Shown: positions 60,669 through 64,000 of the stretch, piece by piece | Position numbering within the stretch: the first letter of the stretch is position 1 | Layout of the letters: each line of letters opens with the position of its first letter | Assembly (NCBI RefSeq): GCF_050589645.1 | Contig: NZ_JBNGOQ010000004.1 | Span: forward strand, 620,001-684,000 | Reading direction: 5' to 3' | Length of the DNA: 64,000 nucleotides | Origin: JBNGOQ01 sp050589645 | GTDB lineage: Bacteria; Bacteroidota; Bacteroidia; Flavobacteriales; Flavobacteriaceae | Notes under the pieces: generated by a model | Seen by the model: only the letters and a program-made list of their open reading frames with translations | What the model was told of the DNA's origin: nothing | The model's database searches: none | Translations under genes and position numbers: made by a program

Positions 60669-62117
60669 TTATAAATTCAGGTTGATCGGGTTTAGGTCCA
60701 TATCCGTCGCACCATAGAAAAGTTTGGAAACGGACATGTCGCCAACACCATCAACCGTGTCCAGGGTATTGTACCCGGCAACAAAGAAAAGTTTGTTGTT
60801 GATCGTTATGAATTCCGGGATACAATGGCCATTGTATTTTAATTCCTTGGTCTGATTTCCATTTTGATCGAACTTTTTCAAATAATCGTTCGTGGAAAGA
60901 ACAAAGGAATCCCCTAATGAAATCAATGCCTGAACGTGATCAGTGCCACTAAAAATCGTAGAAGTGATTTTATTTCCTGTACTATCGGTAACGGTCACTT
61001 CCCCATTACCGTAAAAAACCAGGTTTCCATTGGAAAGCTGTTCCAGATGGTACGGCCCATTTAAGTCGTTGATGTCCATGGGCAGGTTGGTCAATGCAGA
61101 ATCCTCAAATATCTTATGTGAGGTGATATTCAGACCGGCATCAAAGAAAATAAGTGCCGGTTTGTAATCCGTAACATAGGGAGCCACGGCATTTTTCGAA
61201 AACACGATACCGTAGGCAATATATCCGGACCCTATCGAAATTAGGTCTCCGATCATGGAATCGGCATCCCCAAGAGCGTTAAAATACGTCTCAAAGGCAT
61301 CCCCACTGGCGTTTCTCCGTTCTATGGCCGTTTTTTGGATACCGTCTTCCTTCTGTGTTCCAAAATACAGGAAATTGGAGCCATCGGGAAGGTATCCGTA
61401 ACTGTGTTTTGTGGCCGCGTTGATACCACTTACAAAGCCCCATGTATCGGTCAGTGTCACTTCTTGAGTACCATAAAAATCCGGAAGTGTTCTGGAAAAA
61501 TGAAAGTTTCTGTTCCCACTGGGCAGCAGGTTCACAAAGGCACTGCCAGATTGAAACGGCCTATCGGCGATATAGTTTGTTGTTGCACTGTAGTTTTCGT
61601 CCAATTCGTGGTAATAGAATTTATTCCCTTCGGGCCCAGCTTTGTCCTCCCTGCTCTCAATGTAATAAATGTTGTTGTTCAGAGGGTTTAATCCGGTTTC
61701 CAATGGCATACCCGAAAACCCTAAGGGAATTTCAGGAAAAATATAGTTGACCTCAATGGGTTCGGTGACGGTAAGCGATCTTGAAAAGGTATCCGTGTTA
61801 TCTTCCGCATCTTTCACAGTAAGGACAATGGTAAATTCCCCAGCTTCCATCAGGAGAACCTCGGGATGCTCCTTGACACTGGTACCGCCATTGCCAAAGT
61901 CATAGAAATAGGAGCTTGCTCCCTCGGAGCAGCTCGTAATCTGTATGTATTCGCCTACGGAAACGGAATTTTTGTCCATAGCAAAACATGCTTTTAAGGT
62001 TAAACCTTGACCAGTACCCGGGTCGGGACCCGGATCAGATCCAGGGGTATTGGGGTCATCCTTGGAGCAGGAAAATAAAACAAGTAGGCCGATGCCGAGA
62101 AGGTATAAAGTTCTCAT
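60669..62117 (-). CDS. PKD-domain surface lipoprotein
   Basis: A 482-residue lipoprotein. The signal peptide ends in LVLFSC (Cys about residue 17), then a Pro/Asp/Gly linker and one PKD domain (CSEGASSYFYDFGNGGTSVKE, VLTVKDAEDNTDTFSRSLTV). The last 330 residues are beta-rich and resemble repeated propeller-like blades (for example NNKLFFVAGYNTLDTVDG). ATG 62117 gives the proper lipobox; the 7-residue extension is not used. PKD lipoproteins in this phylum usually bind or process polysaccharides or are adhesins; no enzyme domain is seen. Confidence 0.82.
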   Translation of the reverse strand: MRTLYLLGIGLLVLFSCSKDDPNTPGSDPGPDPGTGQGLTLKACFAMDKNSVSVGEYIQITSCSEGASSYFYDFGNGGTSVKEHPEVLLMEAGEFTIVLTVKDAEDNTDTFSRSLTVTEPIEVNYIFPEIPLGFSGMPLETGLNPLNNNIYYIESREDKAGPEGNKFYYHELDENYSATTNYIADRPFQSGSAFVNLLPSGNRNFHFSRTLPDFYGTQEVTLTDTWGFVSGINAATKHSYGYLPDGSNFLYFGTQKEDGIQKTAIERRNASGDAFETYFNALGDADSMIGDLISIGSGYIAYGIVFSKNAVAPYVTDYKPALIFFDAGLNITSHKIFEDSALTNLPMDINDLNGPYHLEQLSNGNLVFYGNGEVTVTDSTGNKITSTIFSGTDHVQALISLGDSFVLSTNDYLKKFDQNGNQTKELKYNGHCIPEFITINNKLFFVAGYNTLDTVDGVGDMSVSKLFYGATDMDLNPINLNL

Positions 62118-62264
62118 ACGCAAAGATTTGGGTATCACTAAGGTACGGGTTTCCCAAGCGTTTTTTGCTTAAATTCGATAAGATGCGCAAAAATTTAACG
62201 AAATGGACTGTTTTTATCGTTAGCTATCTTGTTATCAATAGATTATAATAAAAAATGAATGAAA

Positions 62265-63956
62265 TCACTCCTGTAGTTCGCAAAATAGGGCATCGCCCTC
62301 TTTGATCACCTTGGTAAGTCCCAGTTTTGCAAGTCCCTTTAAACCTTTGTCCCAAGCCTTGTTGCTTAGGCCGGAGGCCTCCTTGAGTTCGTTGAGTGGC
62401 AAGCGTCCTGCCTCCTTGATAATTTCAAAAATTGCCTTTTCATTGTCTGCAAGTTCCAGCGGTTTCTTTTCCGGGCGCATTTGAGGAAAGAAAAGTACCT
62501 CTTGGATGGAGGAATTGTTGGTCAATAACATCACTAGCCGATCTATCCCAATGCCAATGCCACTGGTGGGTGGCATACCGTATTCCAGGGCCCTGATGAA
62601 GTCCTGGTCAATGAACATGGCCTCATCATCCCCTTTTTCCGAAAGTTTTAACTGATCTTCAAAGCGCTCGCGTTGGTCAATGGGATCGTTAAGCTCGGAA
62701 TAGGCGTTGGCCAACTCCTTTCCGTTTACCATGAGCTCAAAACGCTCGGTTAGCGCGGGATTGTCCCGATGTTCCTTGGTCAATGGGCTCATTTCCTTGG
62801 GATAATCGATAATGAAGGTGGGTTGCACGTAGTGATGCTCGCATTTCTCCCCAAAAATCTCATCAATAAGTTTGCCCACGCCCATACTGTCGTCTACCAC
62901 GATATCCAGCTTTTTGGCAGCGGCTTGCAATTGGGCCACATCCATCCCGGCCACGTCTATGCCAGTATGTTTCTTTATGGCCTCAAGAATGGGCACACGG
63001 GGATAGGGCGCCCTAAACTCTATTTCATTGTCCCCCACTTGTACCTTGGTGCTCCCATTGGCATCCATGGCCACCTTTTCCAACAATTGTTCGGTGGTAT
63101 CCATCATCCAATTATAGTCCTTATAGGCTACGTAGAGTTCCATCACGGTAAATTCGGGATTATGGGTGCGATCCATACCTTCGTTCCTAAAATCCTTGGA
63201 AAATTCATAGACACCGTCAAAGCCACCTACAATCAAGCGTTTTAGGTAGAGTTCATTGGCAATCCTTAGGTAAAGTGGAATATTTAGGGCGTTGTGATGG
63301 GTCACGAAGGGCCTTGCTGCCGCACCTCCCGGTATAGGCTGTAAAATGGGAGTCTCTACCTCCAGATACCCTTGATCGTTAAAGAACTGACGGATGCTGT
63401 TGGTGATTTTGGTGCGCTTCACAAAAGTTTCCTTAACGGATGGGTTTACCACGAGATCTATATACCGTTGGCGGTAGCGCAACTCGGGGTCGTTGAACTC
63501 GTCAAAAGTGTTTCCATCGGCATCGACTTTGGGCAAGGGCAGGGGTCGTAGGGCTTTGCTCAATAGGGTAAAATCCTTGACCAACACGGTTTTTTCCCCC
63601 ACTTGGGTGGTAAAGAGCTCACCTTCCAGGCCAATGATATCCCCAATGTCCAAAAGCTTCTTGTATATCTCGTTGTATTGGGTCTTGTCCTCCCCGGGAC
63701 AGATTTCATCCCTGTTAAAATAGACCTGGATACGACCAGTGCTGTCCTGCAATTCGGCAAAAGAGGCCTTACCCTGAATTCTCCTGGACATAAGCCTGCC
63801 GGAAATGATCACGGCCTTGCCTTCGGTGAAGTTTTCCTTACAACTTGCTGTAGTGGCGTTTACTGGAAATAAGGCTGCCGGATAGGGATCGATGCCCAAT
63901 TCCCTGAGTTTGCCCAATTTTTCCCTCCTGATAACTTCTTGCTCCGAAAGTTGCAT
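62265..63956 (-). CDS. lysS: Lysyl-tRNA synthetase, class II, with C-terminal extension
   Basis: A 563-residue LysRS. The N-terminal OB domain (residues 50-150, GRLMSRRIQGKASFAELQD) is followed by the class II core: motif 2 FRNEGMDRTHNPEFTVMELY and motif 3 GIGIGIDRLVMLL. Typical LysRS ends near residue 505, at FPQMRPEK. The remaining 60 residues (IFEIIKEAGRLPLNELKEASGLSNKAW, then GLKGLAKLGLTKVIKEGDALF) look like an appended winged helix. The upstream region continues beyond the window. Confidence 0.96.
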   Translation of the reverse strand: MQLSEQEVIRREKLGKLRELGIDPYPAALFPVNATTASCKENFTEGKAVIISGRLMSRRIQGKASFAELQDSTGRIQVYFNRDEICPGEDKTQYNEIYKKLLDIGDIIGLEGELFTTQVGEKTVLVKDFTLLSKALRPLPLPKVDADGNTFDEFNDPELRYRQRYIDLVVNPSVKETFVKRTKITNSIRQFFNDQGYLEVETPILQPIPGGAAARPFVTHHNALNIPLYLRIANELYLKRLIVGGFDGVYEFSKDFRNEGMDRTHNPEFTVMELYVAYKDYNWMMDTTEQLLEKVAMDANGSTKVQVGDNEIEFRAPYPRVPILEAIKKHTGIDVAGMDVAQLQAAAKKLDIVVDDSMGVGKLIDEIFGEKCEHHYVQPTFIIDYPKEMSPLTKEHRDNPALTERFELMVNGKELANAYSELNDPIDQRERFEDQLKLSEKGDDEAMFIDQDFIRALEYGMPPTSGIGIGIDRLVMLLTNNSSIQEVLFFPQMRPEKKPLELADNEKAIFEIIKEAGRLPLNELKEASGLSNKAWDKGLKGLAKLGLTKVIKEGDALFCELQE

Positions 63957-64000
63957 AGGTTCTATTTTTGAAGGCCTTCCGGATTTTGGAAGGCAGCAGC

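Overview
The window is a chromosomal segment of a marine-type member of the Flavobacteriaceae (Bacteroidota). This is inferred from several -7 boxes of the flavobacterial form TAnnTTTG, the near absence of Shine-Dalgarno sequences, and the families present (GSCFA, DUF6090, DUF4230, DUF3570/DUF4266, the DUF5117-type zinc protease, a fused 2-oxoacid dehydrogenase E1, and a long biopterin-dependent aromatic amino acid hydroxylase). I could not run any search, so the genus is not assigned. I see no prophage, integrase, transposase gene, CRISPR array or rRNA operon.

Layout. 1-2.0 kb: the end of an ABC-F ATPase and a secreted plant-type LRR protein. 2.1-8.7 kb: a MarR-controlled tripartite RND efflux operon with a perfect 22-bp operator. 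8.7-14.3 kb: an MFS transporter, then a leftward unit of thioredoxin, ApbE flavin transferase, a DUF4266 lipoprotein ending in GGCGCN and a DUF3570 protein, then an Ada-like repair regulator. 14.4-18.3 kb: small genes and an accessory, partly decayed stretch. It holds a nucleoside hydrolase, an AT-rich orphan gene bounded by a 25-bp direct repeat, and an initiator tRNA flanked by partial copies of itself. 18.3-25.2 kb: an AGCS symporter, Era, a NeuD-like acyltransferase, Der, a 500-bp intergenic repeat hotspot, then MerR and M23 genes. 25.3-30.2 kb: alaS, DUF6090, GSCFA and DUF4230. 30.2-32.0 kb: an aromatic amino acid hydroxylase, transcribed divergently from the next block.

32.0-48.6 kb is the metabolic core: a TetR regulator and a nearly complete phenylacetyl-CoA catabolic cluster (paaE, A, B, C, D, G, H, I, J, Z, F, Y). 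It is followed by a 2-oxoacid dehydrogenase E2, a branched-chain-type aminotransferase and a fused E1 alpha/beta. No phenylacetate-CoA ligase (PaaK) is present. The palindromic operator in front of paaE recurs, slightly altered, in front of the E2 gene. I therefore infer that the aminotransferase and dehydrogenase may feed phenylacetyl-CoA from phenylalanine via phenylpyruvate into the paa pathway, under one TetR regulator.

48.6-64 kb: a MITE-like element, small cysteine-rich and membrane proteins, a pyridoxal-phosphate desulfhydrase-like enzyme, a LysM glucosaminidase, hemL, a large zinc metalloprotease, two neighbouring genes for unrecognised secreted acidic repeat proteins (repeat core YLPEGFDPY), a DASS transporter, a PKD lipoprotein and lysS with an extra C-terminal domain.

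The strongest candidates for something undescribed are the acidic repeat protein pair (57.5-59.1 kb), the flavin/thiol/GGCGCN unit (10.1-12.9 kb), the ligase-free phenylalanine route (32-48.6 kb), and palindromic repeats that occur between genes and once inside paaH.
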